A DNA stretch of 64,000 nucleotides, taken from assembly GCF_019059575.1 (NCBI RefSeq), contig NW_024881826.1, forward strand, positions 248,001 to 312,000, read 5' to 3'. This document shows, in pieces, positions 10,832-21,892 of this stretch (positions within the stretch are counted from its first letter, which is position 1; every line of letters begins with the position of its first letter). Origin of the DNA: Amphibalanus amphitrite (taxonomy: Eukaryota; Arthropoda; Thecostraca; Balanomorpha; Balanidae). The notes beneath the pieces are model-generated. The model was not told the DNA's origin. It saw only the letters and a list, made by a program, of their open reading frames with translations, and did no database searches. Made by a program: the position numbers and the translations under genes.

Positions 10832-11383
10832 GGAAGCCTTGTTCGACTCCTAGGAGGATCTGTCGATCTGTTACTCTCAGCTTCCGGCCGGCTCGTGGTA
10901 ACCGCGCATGGCCAGCGCCGGCGACCTGAAGTAAAAACAAAAATGCCCCTCATTTTCGATGTAGGTAGCAGGCTGAAGCAGCTAAATTATGCATTTTCTG
11001 AAAGGCAATTGATCGGTAAAGACCATATTGATAAAAGAAGAGCGCGACCTACCGGGACGTTTTATATCGGCATTCTAGAATGTTTATAACAGTAAAATTA
11101 ACTCACAATTTTAAAAGCACCTACAAACTTAACATTTGAAGCGTATTTATATATTCCGTTATAAGTCTTTCCATCGTGAAGCCAATGGTCTAAACATTTA
11201 TTGTTTCATGGTCTAAAGGTTAGACCCCGAAAATATTGATAAAGCCGTCTAATATACCTACATTTTTCTTACCTACATTAGCTGCTACTTTTCTCCGTAC
11301 GAAAACGGGTCTACGATGCTTGTCACAGAACTTTGTATTTGGGCTGATGTGGCGCGGACGCTATACACCATGGACGAAAAATA
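10832..11383. repeat. Composite unit 1, module right of the reverse transcriptase
   Basis: Matches 39420-39715 plus 42815-43045 in unit 3 and 63004-63555 in unit 2. TTAA at 11129-11132 is the empty site for the element at 39720-42810, and TA at 11382-11383 is the left target of the mariner-like insertion. No gene seen. Confidence 0.7.
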
Positions 11384-11520
11384 CAGGGTGTCCCAGAAGT
11401 CTTTAAGCTTTTTTATATTTGTCGTGTGACCTTGCTATGTTACTGATTAAGGCAAATGACGCCTCAAACGAAAGAGAATGAACTGAAGTTTTGTATTTTC
11501 ATGCCTAGAGCACCACTTAA

Positions 11521-11997
11521 AGGGACCCTCCCACCTTCAAAAAAGTTTATGAATTGGCATGAAAGTGATGTCGCTCGGTTCAGAAAGAGCGAAAACGAAT
11601 ATCTACCAAATTTCACCGAAAAACATTCACCGGTTTTCAAGATATTAGACTTTTACTTTTGTTTACTTTTTTGGGATCTCCGCTGTTTCTAGCGACTTTA
11701 TTTTAGAAGTGCGGCGTTTGCGGCAGATGTTGCGCGCAAATAGCAATACCACCGCGTGCTACAAAACGTTTTAGTCAAACATTTAAAAATCGTTAGATAT
11801 CTGCGCTGACGTCACACATTCAGAGGGGTATTCCTAAGCATTAGCCCCTCTGAATCAAAATGCTGCAATTTTGAAATTCAATATTTCTGATTTAAGGCAT
11901 TTCTCGATGTTGTGAGTGCCGAAACCGGTAATTGTGAGCCAGAGACCACATTTTGGCTATCTCAACTCAAATCTAATGTTAAGGTGGGAGGGTCCCT
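11521..11997. mobile_element. 477 bp TTAA element with AGGGACCCTCCCACCTT ends
   Basis: Perfect inverted ends AGGGACCCTCCCACCTT, flanked by TTAA at 11517-11520 and 11998-12001. A TTAA target with A/G-starting ends fits Kolobok-type rather than piggyBac-type elements. A second pair of related ends (19883-20557) contains the same CCACCTTCAAAAA phrase. No coding capacity. A partial copy starts at 63693. Confidence 0.75.
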
Positions 11998-12001
11998 TTA
12001 A

Positions 12002-12985
12002 CCCTATTCCTGGCGGGCTCCGCCGGGACAAGAAACTGGCGGGGGGGGCCGATTCGGCCCCCCCCTGAGATCTCGAGAACGAAGCAAGATAGCGACAAGC
12101 AGTAAACGGCATCGGATACGCACGGCCAAGATCTACAATTTTTACTAAGGTCATTTTCAGGTCAGGTCAAAGATGACGTCACAGGGGTCGAAAAAGTCAA
12201 AATGGCGGCACTAGACATGGAGAGAGTTTTTCTCGAATAACTTTCGAATTAGTCAAGATAGGAACAAACTAAGGGCATCATCGTGATCCTCTCGTCAATC
12301 CGCATCGAATGATATATATGTTGACCTCGAAAGGTCAAGGTCAAAGGTTGACCTCAGGTCACGTGACCTCGAGGTCATCATGTATATCATTCGATGCGTC
12401 TTGACGAGCTGAACACAATGAGACCATCCACGCGTCTGTATCTTGTTCCTGTACGGAGTTATTGGCCAAAAACCTTTGGTGACCTTTGATGACGTCACAT
12501 GACCTCACAGCTGCCCAACAGCAAAACAGACCTCAAGGTAGTGAAGGTTGATCGTATATGAAGTCATGTATGGTATATGGGGCCATTCCGACCCGTTTTA
12601 GTGGTAAAAACAGGGAGTTAATTTTTCCCCCATTGACTTATAATGGGGAGGTCGCGAAATTGACCTGACCTTAGGTCACCGATATCAAAATTCCGAGATA
12701 TACAAATTGTACATACTGGTACCCTAACTAAACCCTGAAGAGAAGAAATTGATCGGTCAAAAACTCTAGCTCTGGCGTGATTGCAAACTTTTCTGAGGTA
12801 GCGTCACCAAACCGCCTCTGGTGACCTGACCTGAGGTCAGATCAACTCAAAATTTTCAGACATGTTGCGTAGAAGCCTTTTAGGAAAAGTCAGAAAATTT
12901 GAGCTTCCTAGCTCAACGCGTTTGGGAGATATAACCAAAAAACCTCAGGGGGGGGGCTCCTGAGGCCCCCCCCCGCCAGGAATAG
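12002..12985 (-). mobile_element. TTAA element, CCCTATTCCTGGCGGG family (interrupted)
   Basis: Begins directly at the TTAA shared with its left neighbour. Left end is double: CCCTATTCCTGGCGGG, spacer, then AACTGGCGGGG, a G-run, GGCCGATTCGGCC and a C-run. The right end (CCGCCAGGAATAG) is cut by insertion of the 12986-19874 element; its last bases GG and TTAA lie at 19877-19882. Nearly identical to the complete copy at 24271-25258. Body has AGGTCA half-sites and GATGACGTCAC. Confidence 0.8.
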
Positions 12986-13757
12986 CCCAGCCAGCAATTT
13001 TGCTCCGGGCCCAAGCAGGCTCAAGTGCGGATTGCCCGAGATTTTTAGTCGGGCTAAAGTCGGCTAGGGCTTGGGCTAAAGTCGGCGTATGACACAGAAA
13101 CGCCGACTAAAGCCCATGCTCTGCCGGAGGTATGCCCGCTCTGCGAGCTCCGGGCAGCCGTAGTTTAGCCCTAGTTGAGCGACGATTGGCGTTAGCCCGA
13201 TTTAAGCCCGAGCAGTGAATCCATTTATATAATGGAGATTACTCTGGGCCCGAGCGGGCTGAACTCCGGCAAGCCCACTCTGTGTGCCCTGTCTATCCCG
13301 ACTTAAGCCATAGAAGTGAATGGGGTTTATACATTGCAAACTGCTGTGGCTTTGCTCGGGTTCGGCTCGAGTGACGGCTCCTGTTTTCTCAAGTCTCGAC
13401 TTGACTTCATCTTGCTTTTGCTTCACACTGGATCAAGTAGCAAGGAGCAGCCAATGCACTTTCAGCAGGTTGTGTGGTTTTAATGCATATTTAAAATTGC
13501 TACGGTCACTCATATGCTCTGTCAACCGGTCATCGAGCATTGCGAAAGGAAAGTAGTGGTTGACTTTGATTTAATGTTTATTTCAAACGACTACAGACAC
13601 GTCAAATGAAACACAAATACATGAAACAGTGGACTGCAAACTGCAGCAATAATATGGCATGAGTCATGAAAACGCGCCATCAAAACTATAAATCAATCAC
13701 AAGATCCGCTAGCCTTCCTCCCCGTTCGGCGTTCATAATACTTGGTTGAACACTTAA

Positions 13758-16127
13758 CCCGCGCCCCGCTGGGGGGGAGGGGCAGAATCTGCCCCCCCTC
13801 CCGTTTTTCGCCAATAACTTCTAAACGCGTTACGCCAGCGACGTCAAACTTTCAGTACCTTATCATACATCAATTTGACACGTTCCCTGAAAATTTGAGC
13901 GAAATCCGTCGGAATTTTTTTGAGAAATTGACGTTTTAGTGACGTCATGTTCGCCATTTTCGCCTAAAAAACGGCAAAATTTCAAACGCCGCTAACTTCT
14001 TCATTTTTAAAGGAATCAAGACGTAACAAAAAAGGTTATACGTGATTCTACTTTGTCTATCAAATGGCTATCTCGGTTTATTGAAAATGTTGGATTTTTG
14101 CCAAATTTTTTAAAAAAAACTGACTTTTTTGGGAAAATATTTATAAAATCCAAAATTTTGAGTTTATCGAAAAAACCGGAATATATGTCAAAGAAGTGGT
14201 CTATGTGCACCTACATACCAATTTTTAGAAGAATCGGTTCAAAAATGTGGGAGTTATTCAAAATTTTATGACGTCACGACAAATAAAAATTTTGAAAAAT
14301 GATTTTTTTTGGAAGTTCTAGACCTCGTACGGAAATAGAAATAGCACCATTCGATTTGCCGTGAAAAACTGCATCGGATAGACACCTTTTTAGGCCTTAA
14401 CAACCAACTTCAAAATTTGACCTCACTTGACCTGACCTTGACCTGACCTCGACCTGAAATTCATCCAGAGGTGGTCCATATCACTTATCCCGCGCCCTGC
14501 TGGGGGGGGGGGTGTTTGAACACCCCCCTTGTGGTTTTTCGCAAATATCTCAAAAACGGCGGCGCGGAGCGCCGCCGTTTTTGGTACACCTTATCATGCA
14601 TCAATTCTACACATGTTGTGAAAATTTCAGACCAAGGTCATTCAAGGTCAGGTCACCAGGTCACTTGAAGTGACCTCACCTCATAAAAAGTTTCAATGTC
14701 TGTCATAGCTACACCGAGTGACCGATCGCTTTGAAACTTTCAGCGATTGCTAAGAGCAATAGCATGTACAAAATGTATATCTCAGAATTTTGATATCGAT
14801 GACCTAAGGTCAGGTCAATTTTGCGACCTCCCCATTATAAGTCAATGGGAGAAAATTGAAATGCGTCTCTTTTGGACGAAAGACATTATAAACACTCCCA
14901 AACACTGAATTACAAGTGGTTTAGACACACTGAACATGAAAATGGTGTCCGTGACCCCTGTTTATGCCCTGAGGTCATCTTAGGTCACGAATGGTATCTA
15001 ACAGTTTTTCGCAAATAACTTTTGATAGAGGCATGCTAGAGCGATGAAAACACCTTAGATGTTTTCAGCTCGACGATACGGATCGACTGATATGCAACAT
15101 GACCCTTTCCGGTCAGGTCATGACCTTGACCTGAGGTCAAATTTTCAAGTTGACCTTTCAAGGTCAAGTTATAGTTCGTTCGATGCGTTTTGACGTGAGG
15201 AACACGATGCCGGTAAAAGTAAGCTCGTACAAGGCTTGGGTCAAAAGTTATTGCAGAAAAACTGTTTCCGAAAAAATCGGCTATTTTTTGCAGTTTTTGC
15301 CCCCTGCAGGCAAAACCGTTGACGTTAGGTCAAATCTGAGAGAATTACTCAGAAAGGGCGTTAATAGGGCTATCGAATGCGCTTTTCTGCGGCGCTGTAG
15401 CTCTATTGGTTCCCGAGTTATGCGTTGGCTTCTTGAAAATTTTCGACATTCGACCTGGAAATCGGCGAAATTTTGCCTTCAATGACCTCTGGTGACCTGA
15501 CCTTTGACCTGACAAAAAAATGACCAAAGTGATTTCGTCATTATTTTTGACGCTCTTTCGAACGCCGCCTTCCGCGTATCGCTACGTGGCCCAGGAGCCG
15601 AGTTAGAAGGGGGGGTGTTCAAACACCCCCCCAGCAGGGCGTGGAAATCCAGGACCCCCAGCCGGGCGCGGGTTATTGAGTGTGCCTATTGAATTCCATG
15701 AGTAAAATGACCCATAAAACATGTGTCGCACCTGCCCTTTTCTATATTTTGTTTTTGGTGACCTGACCTGACCTGACCTGACCTTGACCTTGACCTTTGA
15801 ATGACATTGTGTGCAACGAATATTGTCTTGGTAGTCTAAGAACACGTTTTGGGCAATCAGTCTCAGTCCATTCTTCGGCAACTACGGTGCAAGGCCAATA
15901 CTGTAGAAACTTGCATTTTGTACCCTTGACCTGACCTTGACCTGACCTCTGACCTACTTAAGCAAAAAAATTTGGGCTCTTAAGATCCGCCTTGTTGAGA
16001 GCTTTCGATTGCCGTTTTCCCCGTCTTTCTACGACCATCGGTTCGGAAGTTAGACAGGGGGGGCAGAATCTGCCCCCCCCCCCCCCCAGCAGGGCGCGTA
16101 TGGCTGAATAGCCCAGCGGGGCGCGGG
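13758..16127 (+). mobile_element. TTAA element, CCCGCGCCCCGCTGGG family
   Basis: Flanked by TTAA at 13754-13757 and 16128-16131; the empty TTAA is at 41334-41337. Simple left end followed by GGGGCAGAATCTGCCCC. Right end has GGGGCAGAATCTGCCCC, then CCAGCAGGGCGCG, the 14 bp spacer TATGGCTGAATAGC and CCAGCGGGGCGCGGG. Carries a nested element at 14489-15672. The body resembles that of 57675-58852, although their ends differ. Confidence 0.85.
14489..15672 (+). mobile_element. TTAA-type element inserted at TTAT
   Basis: Flanked by TTAT at 14485-14488 and 15673-15676. The related element at 57675-58852 has the single TTAT at 58399-58402, so the target was TTAT rather than TTAA. Simple left end CCCGCGCCCTGCTGGGG with GTGTTTGAACAC; right end GTGTTCAAACAC, CCAGCAGGGCGTG, spacer GAAATCCAGGACCC and CCAGCCGGGCGCGGG. 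Body matches 39720-40565 and 42484-42810 in inverse order. Confidence 0.8.
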
Positions 16128-18689
16128 TTAACCGAAAGCATAAAGTAAGGACAGCAAGTAATCGCTCATAAGACATAAAGCAATTAGCAAACAATCGTTT
16201 ATAAAGAACTTCACTCTGGTGAATGGGAGCTTTGGAGGCGTCTGGCTCCTCCACACACACACATCTGCAGTAGGTGGTCGGCCAGCTTTCGGCGCAGTTT
16301 CCGTATATGTAGGTATACCTACTTAATTATAAGCAGGCAGTTTCCGCTAAACCACTTGGCGAGGGCGACAGCGGCGTCCACCCGGTCCTGGTTTGTATAA
16401 CTATTCCATTTTTTGGAACCATTTGCTCTAATGGTACGTACCTGAAAAAGAGATCAATTGGTTTAATTTACATTGCATGTTTGCTCGAAAAATAACTTAT
16501 TGTTGCATTAATACTGTAACAGCACTTCTCATTGATCCGTATAAAATGTTCATTCGAATTTTTCAACGCGGGCAGAGAATGAGCGTGCTCGGTGAAAGCA
16601 GATAAATATTTGTGTTTTGTAGGTATTTCGTTTTCCTGGTTCAGAAGTGCTGGTATTTCACAAAGATATACACCAGTATAACGCCTTTGGGGGCGACTAA
16701 CGGAGCGAGCGAGAGGGTGGGTCTTGCACGTGCAAAATTGCGAGGGGGTACCTCCAACTGACTTGTGCACGGCACCCTGGGGCATTCCACGATAGATCGT
16801 ACCACTTTTTTCCAATTTGACACCCTCATCTCTCGGAATTTGACGAGAATTGGTCTCAGGGGTAATCAGGGGCTCTGAATCCACCTGTAACAATTTCAGG
16901 CTTATCAGATAAGTATTTTTTTGAGTTATGGTGTATAACATTTTTTGGATCTTGCTTTGCAGCGCTAAGTTTGGCGGGCTGTAACTCTAAGACGGATTAT
17001 TCAAATGCCAAATGTTATATAACATTGAACTTGCAATGAACCAGAGATTAATATGTATTTTTGAAATTTCGAAAAATACGCTATTTTTGATGTATGACAT
17101 ATCAAGTTTTCTTTCATTTGTATTTTTTGGACTTTGGGACCAAATTTTTTTGAATTTTTATTTTTCTAAAAAAATATTTAGCTCATTGTTAACAAATATG
17201 CAAAAAATTAGGAAGGTGTTCTTTCTATAAATGTATTTATTTTACGTCACGATAACGGTTTCGAATAGTGATTTCGGGAGGGGAGCTTACAAATGGCGTG
17301 GTAAAGCTGCCTAGTGACATCACGGGTTACTGAAATTTCAATTGAAGTCTGAGTCATCTGAAAAAAGTGAAAAGAGGGTTCATCCAACCCTCTTTCCTAT
17401 AAGCGCGAGGGTGAAAAAGGCTGTTTGGTTCTGACATTGTTTTGGACGCCAACGACCATATCTGTCCGAGATGAAAGTTACAGGACGCATACATGGTGTC
17501 CTCCAGAGGTCTCACAACTTGTATATCTGGGAATTTTTAGGGTAACGTGAGGTCAGGTCGGTCACGTGACATCACTGTTATAAGTCAATGGGGAAATATA
17601 AAAACTGTTATTTTGGCGCCGAGAATGATCTAAAACTATCCCACACGTACATGGTATCGTGAGTTCATGCACTTCTTGCAAAGTCCAATGCTTTTGTTTT
17701 GCATTGGTAACCTTGCGTGACGTCATTTATGACGTCACTAGGGTCGTACGAGTTTTTCGTCAATAACCCCCGATCAAATGGAGCTAGAGAGTCGGGAAAG
17801 CCACCAATGGACTCGGGAAGACCTTCCGAATCAAATGATATGCCATATGATACCCTTTGCCCAGCTTCGTGACCTGAGGCGCTCTGACCTGACCTTGATC
17901 CGAGGTCAACTACTTAAGTTGACCTCACCCTAGCAAAAAGTATACCATTCGATGCACCTGAGCTAGGCGAACACAATGATGCCAAAATCGTGGCTCTGCG
18001 GTCATTTTTTGCGAAGTTATTTACTAAAAACCGAACCCGTAACTTCAGTCACTTGACCTGACCTCAGACGCTACCGGTTAAATTGAGACCTTAAAATCGG
18101 GTACCAATCGCTGCGACTTGTTGCGGCACACACGCTCGTTTTTTCCGCGAGGCTCTAGCTCTGTTAGAAGCGAAATGGCGTGCTGGGGTCGTATCAACCC
18201 CTCCGAAACCCATTTTGTTTGCGGGAAAATGAGGATTTTATAGAAAGAACACCTTTCTAATTTTTTGCATGTCGATTTGCAATGACATGAAGTTTATTTT
18301 GAAAAAATAAAAATTTGAAAAATTTTGGTCCCAAAGGTCATTAGAGGCAAATGAAAAAAGATTAAGGTTTTTGCTCAACAATGAAAATTTTTCTTTGGAA
18401 TTTTTAAATGGTAATATTAATTTTTGATTCATCGCCAGCTTAGTGTTGTTTACTGTTTGTTGGTAGCTTAACCCGTTCTTGAGTTATGGGCCATCAAACT
18501 CACCGTTACAAACCGAAATTAAAAAAATGTAATGCAATATAACTCAAAAAGTTTTGTTCTGAGAAGTCTGATATTTTGCTAGGCGTCTTTGGGACCTATG
18601 ATTACCCCTAGGACGAATTTTCATTAAAATCTGAGAGATGAGGGTGACGGGCCTGGTACGATCTATCGTGGAATGCCCCCCCTACTAAT

Positions 18690-19070
18690 CGCTCTCCAGC
18701 GATGTGCCAAATTTGGGCACAATCGGCCCAGCCGTTCTCGAGATCTGGAAGCGGCACCCTGCACGTGCGCACGTGCAAAATGGGTCCCAACTGACTTGTG
18801 CACGGCACCGTACTAACTGGTCCCTAACTGTGTACCAAATTTCAGCGCAATCGGTCGAGCCGTTCCCGAGATCTGGAAACGACCCCTGCACGTGCGCACG
18901 TGCAGCTGCACCCCAACTCTGGCACATGGATATGCAGTGCCTAGTGGGTGCCTACCTACATGCCAACTTTCAGCGCAATCGGCCAAGTAGTTACCGAGAT
19001 ATTGCAACAATTACAAAACTGACACCTCTTCGTTTTGCACGTGGCACGTGCATAAGGGGTCACCCACATG
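18690..19070. repeat. About 130 bp degenerate tandem repeats with TGCACGTGCGCACGTGCA
   Basis: Three units share the phrase CAGCGCAATCGG...CCGAGAT. The first two also share GATCTGGAA and an exact 18 bp palindrome TGCACGTGCGCACGTGCA at 18760-18777 and 18887-18904. The third has TTGCACGTGGCACGTGC. Each palindrome contains two CACGTG E-boxes. A further partial unit is inverted near 16725-16775. Confidence 0.65.
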
Positions 19071-19182
19071 CATCGGGAATAGTCCAATACTTGGTAGAAG
19101 GAATGAAGCTACCCTACAAAAATTACCGCATGTAAATCGGTCAAGTGGTTGCTGAGATATAAGCCTCGCAAAAGCGTCCGCA

Positions 19183-19208
19183 CGGCCGGCCGGCCGGCCG
19201 GCCGGCCG
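19183..19208. repeat. CGGC tetranucleotide microsatellite
   Basis: A run of about six and a half (CGGC) units within the 2.6 kb insertion. Confidence 0.9.
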
Positions 19209-19882
19209 CTCATACTCAGAAATTTCCGTTAATCTAAGGAAAGACTACGCTCGCTTCGCTCGCTCCGTAATAAAGGCACGGAATGCGGCTTTTCTGAGCG
19301 AGGGTATAAGTCGCCAGGCTGAACAGCTATTCAGCTTCATGTTTGATGGCGTGAAACTCAGTCAAAATAATGACGTTTACATACGATCAAGCGCACCATT
19401 CAATACAATTACCTACCGTAAAACTCCATGCCAGTCCACTTGATAAGAGCAATGAGCACTATCCCTTCTTCGCGCTGTCACACGCGCCCAAACATCAACC
19501 ACCAAATGCCCCAACACCGGTGTGTCGTTTCGTCGCACAGCGCGCAGACTGTCACAAACGCTGCACATGATTGGCGCAGAACTGCGCATGCGCGAACAGC
19601 CGAACAAGTATGGCTAAACTCCGGCTTTACTCCAGTTAGCCGAAGGACACAGCCAGCTTGATCAGCCCGCGCTCCGCCCCAGTTAAGCCTGTTTTGGATG
19701 CGCGGGCAGATGTCGGGCTGAGCTACTGCTATCCGCACGTGGGCATAGCTGCGGCATGCCCAAGCTCAGCCCTAGTAAAAAATACATTGGTTTTGATCAA
19801 AGTGGGCAAACCCAAGCTAAGCCTAAGCTGCCCGACGTTTGCCACAGTTCAGCCCAAGTGAATTGCTGGCTGGGAGGGTTAA

Positions 19883-20557
19883 AGGAAGACTGCCACCTTC
19901 AAAAAGTTTTCTCAGATCGGCCTATGATTTATTCCCTGGACAAAACAAAATTTTAGAATTCACCTGACAAAGTATCATCACGTGAATCGCGAAAAAATTG
20001 TCGATTATCATACAATTATCAATCGGTTAATGTCTAGCGACAATGTTTACACATCACTAGACTTCAAGGTCATAAGATTATTACATTTTATTTGAAAAAG
20101 TAAGGTATTTTGTGATTTACTAATATATGATTTCATAAGAAATTGGCCATGTTTAATTTATTTTGCATTTAAGTTCGTAAAACATTTAAAAATCATGGCT
20201 CATTTGGAATGGGTCTGGCCCATGTTAAACCCCATTTCCCACACTTTTTTGGAAAAATGAACTACTGAATATATAAGTTTAACTTTTATTTTGACTCTCC
20301 AAAATTCTTCTCTGATCTCGAAACAATCAAAGTTATGACATATATTTACCAAAAGATAAGAAAATTCATGTTTCAAAGTTATCGATAAACAGTAGAGATG
20401 TCGGTTTTCTTGGACTAAAAAAATGGCATCAAACTGAACTTTGGTCTCCGATTTCTCGCAAACGGGTTCGAATTTCGGAAAACCGACTTCAGTGTGGGAC
20501 ATAGGTGGCTCAGCTCTAGTGAAAACCGTTTTGTGGAAAAAAGGTGGCAGTCTACCT
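19883..20557. mobile_element. TTAA element with AGGAAGACTGCCACCTT ends
   Basis: Ends AGGAAGACTGCCACCTT and AAGGTGGCAGTCTACCT, one mismatch apart as inverted repeats, flanked by TTAA at 19879-19882 and 20558-20561. The left TTAA is also the right boundary of the preceding CCCTATTCC element. AT-rich body with no gene. Probably the same superfamily as 11521-11997. Confidence 0.75.
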
Positions 20558-20561
20558 TTAA

Positions 20562-21073
20562 GTCAGGCGGCCCCCGTTGTGAGTCGCACAAGATTGAGCA
20601 CGAGAGATCACGTTCTTCGCTGCCGCCAAGATCTCCCGGTTTGCGAAACACCGGTGTCGCCATGCCCGTTTCTGGTCAGCTTCAGAGCCTTATTTCATGA
20701 AGCGAGCCAGGAAACAGAGTATTGGATCTCCGAGAAAACATTGGCAACATAATGATTTACTGATCAGAAAGTCTCCTGACATGTTTGCACGCATTCATTA
20801 CGAAAATAAGGCTCAGCTGCTTGAGCGCGCTAAGCAACAGCCCGTTGTAATCCTTTGATTCGTCGCATTATCATGATGCTAAAACAAATATCAACCCGTC
20901 GCAAATATATGTCGCTAATATTATGTCGCTCGCTTCAGGGAATAAGACTCTGAAGCTGACAAGAAACGGGCATGGCGACACCCGTGTTTCGCAAACCGGG
21001 AGATCTTGGCGGCAGCAAAAGACGTGATCTCTCGCGCTCGATCTTGTGCGACTCACAACGGGGGCCACCTGAC
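20562..21073. mobile_element. Foldback element with about 135 bp inverted ends
   Basis: The left arm (20562-20697) begins GTCAGGCGGCCCCCGTTGTG and the right arm (about 20938-21073) ends CAACGGGGGCCACCTGAC. The arms share CAAGATCTCCCGGTTTGCG and CATGCCCGTTTCT. The flank is TTAA on the left and CTAA/TAAA on the right, so it may be another TTAA insertion with a mutated right target. The short loop has no gene. Confidence 0.65.
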
Positions 21074-21212
21074 TAAAGTGGTGCTCTACGCATGAAAATA
21101 CAAAATTTCAGTTCATTCTCTTTCGTTTGAGGCATGATTCGCCTTAATCGGTGGCATAGCAAGGTCACACGACAAAAATAAAAAAGCTTCAAGACTTCTG
21201 GGACACCCTGTA

Positions 21213-21446
21213 TTTGCAGATTCGTGGTCCATGGAATTGGACATTTCTGAACTACGTGGAACAGTCTAACTCAGCTTGGGAAAGGGCGGCAAATCCACCA
21301 ATGTCGCGCTAATTCCGGCCGCGGTCCCATCGTGCAATGGCCCGTCTTTTTCAAGTTCAACCCTCACTGTAAACATCCTGTTGAACACATTTACAATGTT
21401 TGCTAGGTTAACCACTCAAAAATTGGTTGGTTCACATATGATTTAA
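21213..21446. repeat. Composite unit 1, module right of the mariner-like element
   Basis: Corresponds to 43046-43250 and 44243-44281 of unit 3. TTAA at 21408-21411 is the empty site of the element at 43255-44242. Confidence 0.7.
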
Positions 21447-21776
21447 CCCTCGCCCGTATTGGTGTTTTGCCAGCGTCTAACGTATCGTGCGTTGTTACTA
21501 ACGTCACGATTTATATTTGACCTGAGGTCAAATCTAACAACAACACTCGGAAAGGCCTTTGAAAGAGCTGTTGAATGCGCTTTTCTGTGGCGCTGTAGCT
21601 CTATTGGTTCCCGAGTTATGCGTTGAGTGTTTGGGAAAATGTTGAAATAGGCAACATTTTACCTTTGATGACCTCTGGTGACGTGACCTTTGACCCAGGA
21701 GCCGAGTTAGACGGGGACGTGAAAACGCCTCCCCCCAGCACGACACGGAAAACTTAGGCCACCAGCACGGCGCGGG
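21447..21776. mobile_element. 330 bp hybrid TTAA element with ends of two families
   Basis: Flanked by TTAA (21443-21446 and 21777-21780). The left end is the family A double terminus (CCCTCGCCCGTATTGG, spacer, GCGTCTAACGTA). The right end is a double terminus of another family (CCAGCACGACACG, spacer GAAAACTTAGGCCA, CCAGCACGGCGCGGG). The two ends are therefore not inverted repeats of each other beyond the CCC/GGG tips. The same hybrid is at 44282-44613. Confidence 0.65.
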
Positions 21777-21892
21777 TTAAGTTCGACCCTCGATGTAAAC
21801 AACACAGCACGATATTTGCTAGCTGAATTACTGAGAAAACTGGTTAGCGCACATTGTATTGAAGATATTTATATTTTCCAAATGTGTTTTAA

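Larger units (their letters stand above)
16673..19269. mobile_element. 2.6 kb insertion with foldback arms and E-box tandem repeats
   Basis: Absent from the matching position in unit 3 (about 41876). The ends share an inverted TAACGGAGCGAGCGA / TCGCTCGCTCCGTAA motif. Inner inverted repeats pair about 16735-17240 with 18236-18800; for example CACGATAGATCGTACCA at 16787 pairs with TGGTACGATCTATCGTG at 18655. The centre (17262-18215) is AGGTCA-rich, TTAA-type body sequence. The right part holds about 130 bp tandem repeats and a GGCC microsatellite. No coding sequence recognised. Confidence 0.6.
12986..19874. mobile_element. CCCAGCCAGCAA-ended element with 2 bp target duplication
   Basis: Ends CCCAGCCAGCAATTTTGCTC and the inverse of CACTTGGG...TTGCTGGCTGGG. 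The flanking dinucleotide AG at 12984-12985 and 19875-19876 is one copy in the uninterrupted host at 25252-25258. The shorter copy at 40566-42481 (1.9 kb) is flanked by AA. Two independent insertions thus indicate a 2 bp duplication. Both copies have subterminal GC-rich direct and inverted motifs (GGGCTAAAGTCGGC, CCCGAGCGGGCTG). This copy has acquired inserts at 13758-16127 and 16673-19269. No transposase recognised; superfamily unknown. Confidence 0.75.
11384..21210. mobile_element. Mariner/Tc1-like non-autonomous element with long inverted ends
   Basis: The ends read CAGGGTGTCCCAGAAGTCTT and its inverse, flanked by TA (11382-11383 and 21211-21212). The inverted repeat extends about 120 bp on each side, to about 11516 and 21080. 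Unit 3 has the uninterrupted target with one TA at 43046-43047. CAGGGTGTCCCA ends with a TA target are typical of mariner-type elements. Nearly all of the interior is other transposons that inserted later at shared TTAA sites; no transposase remains. Another copy begins at 63556. Confidence 0.85.

Noticed and set aside
12295..12498. Conserved 67-residue frame also found at 24566-24769 and 43744-43944
   Set aside because: Conservation follows from the repeated transposon body; it contains AGGTCA arrays and no domain, and the third copy has a codon-level difference typical of non-coding drift.
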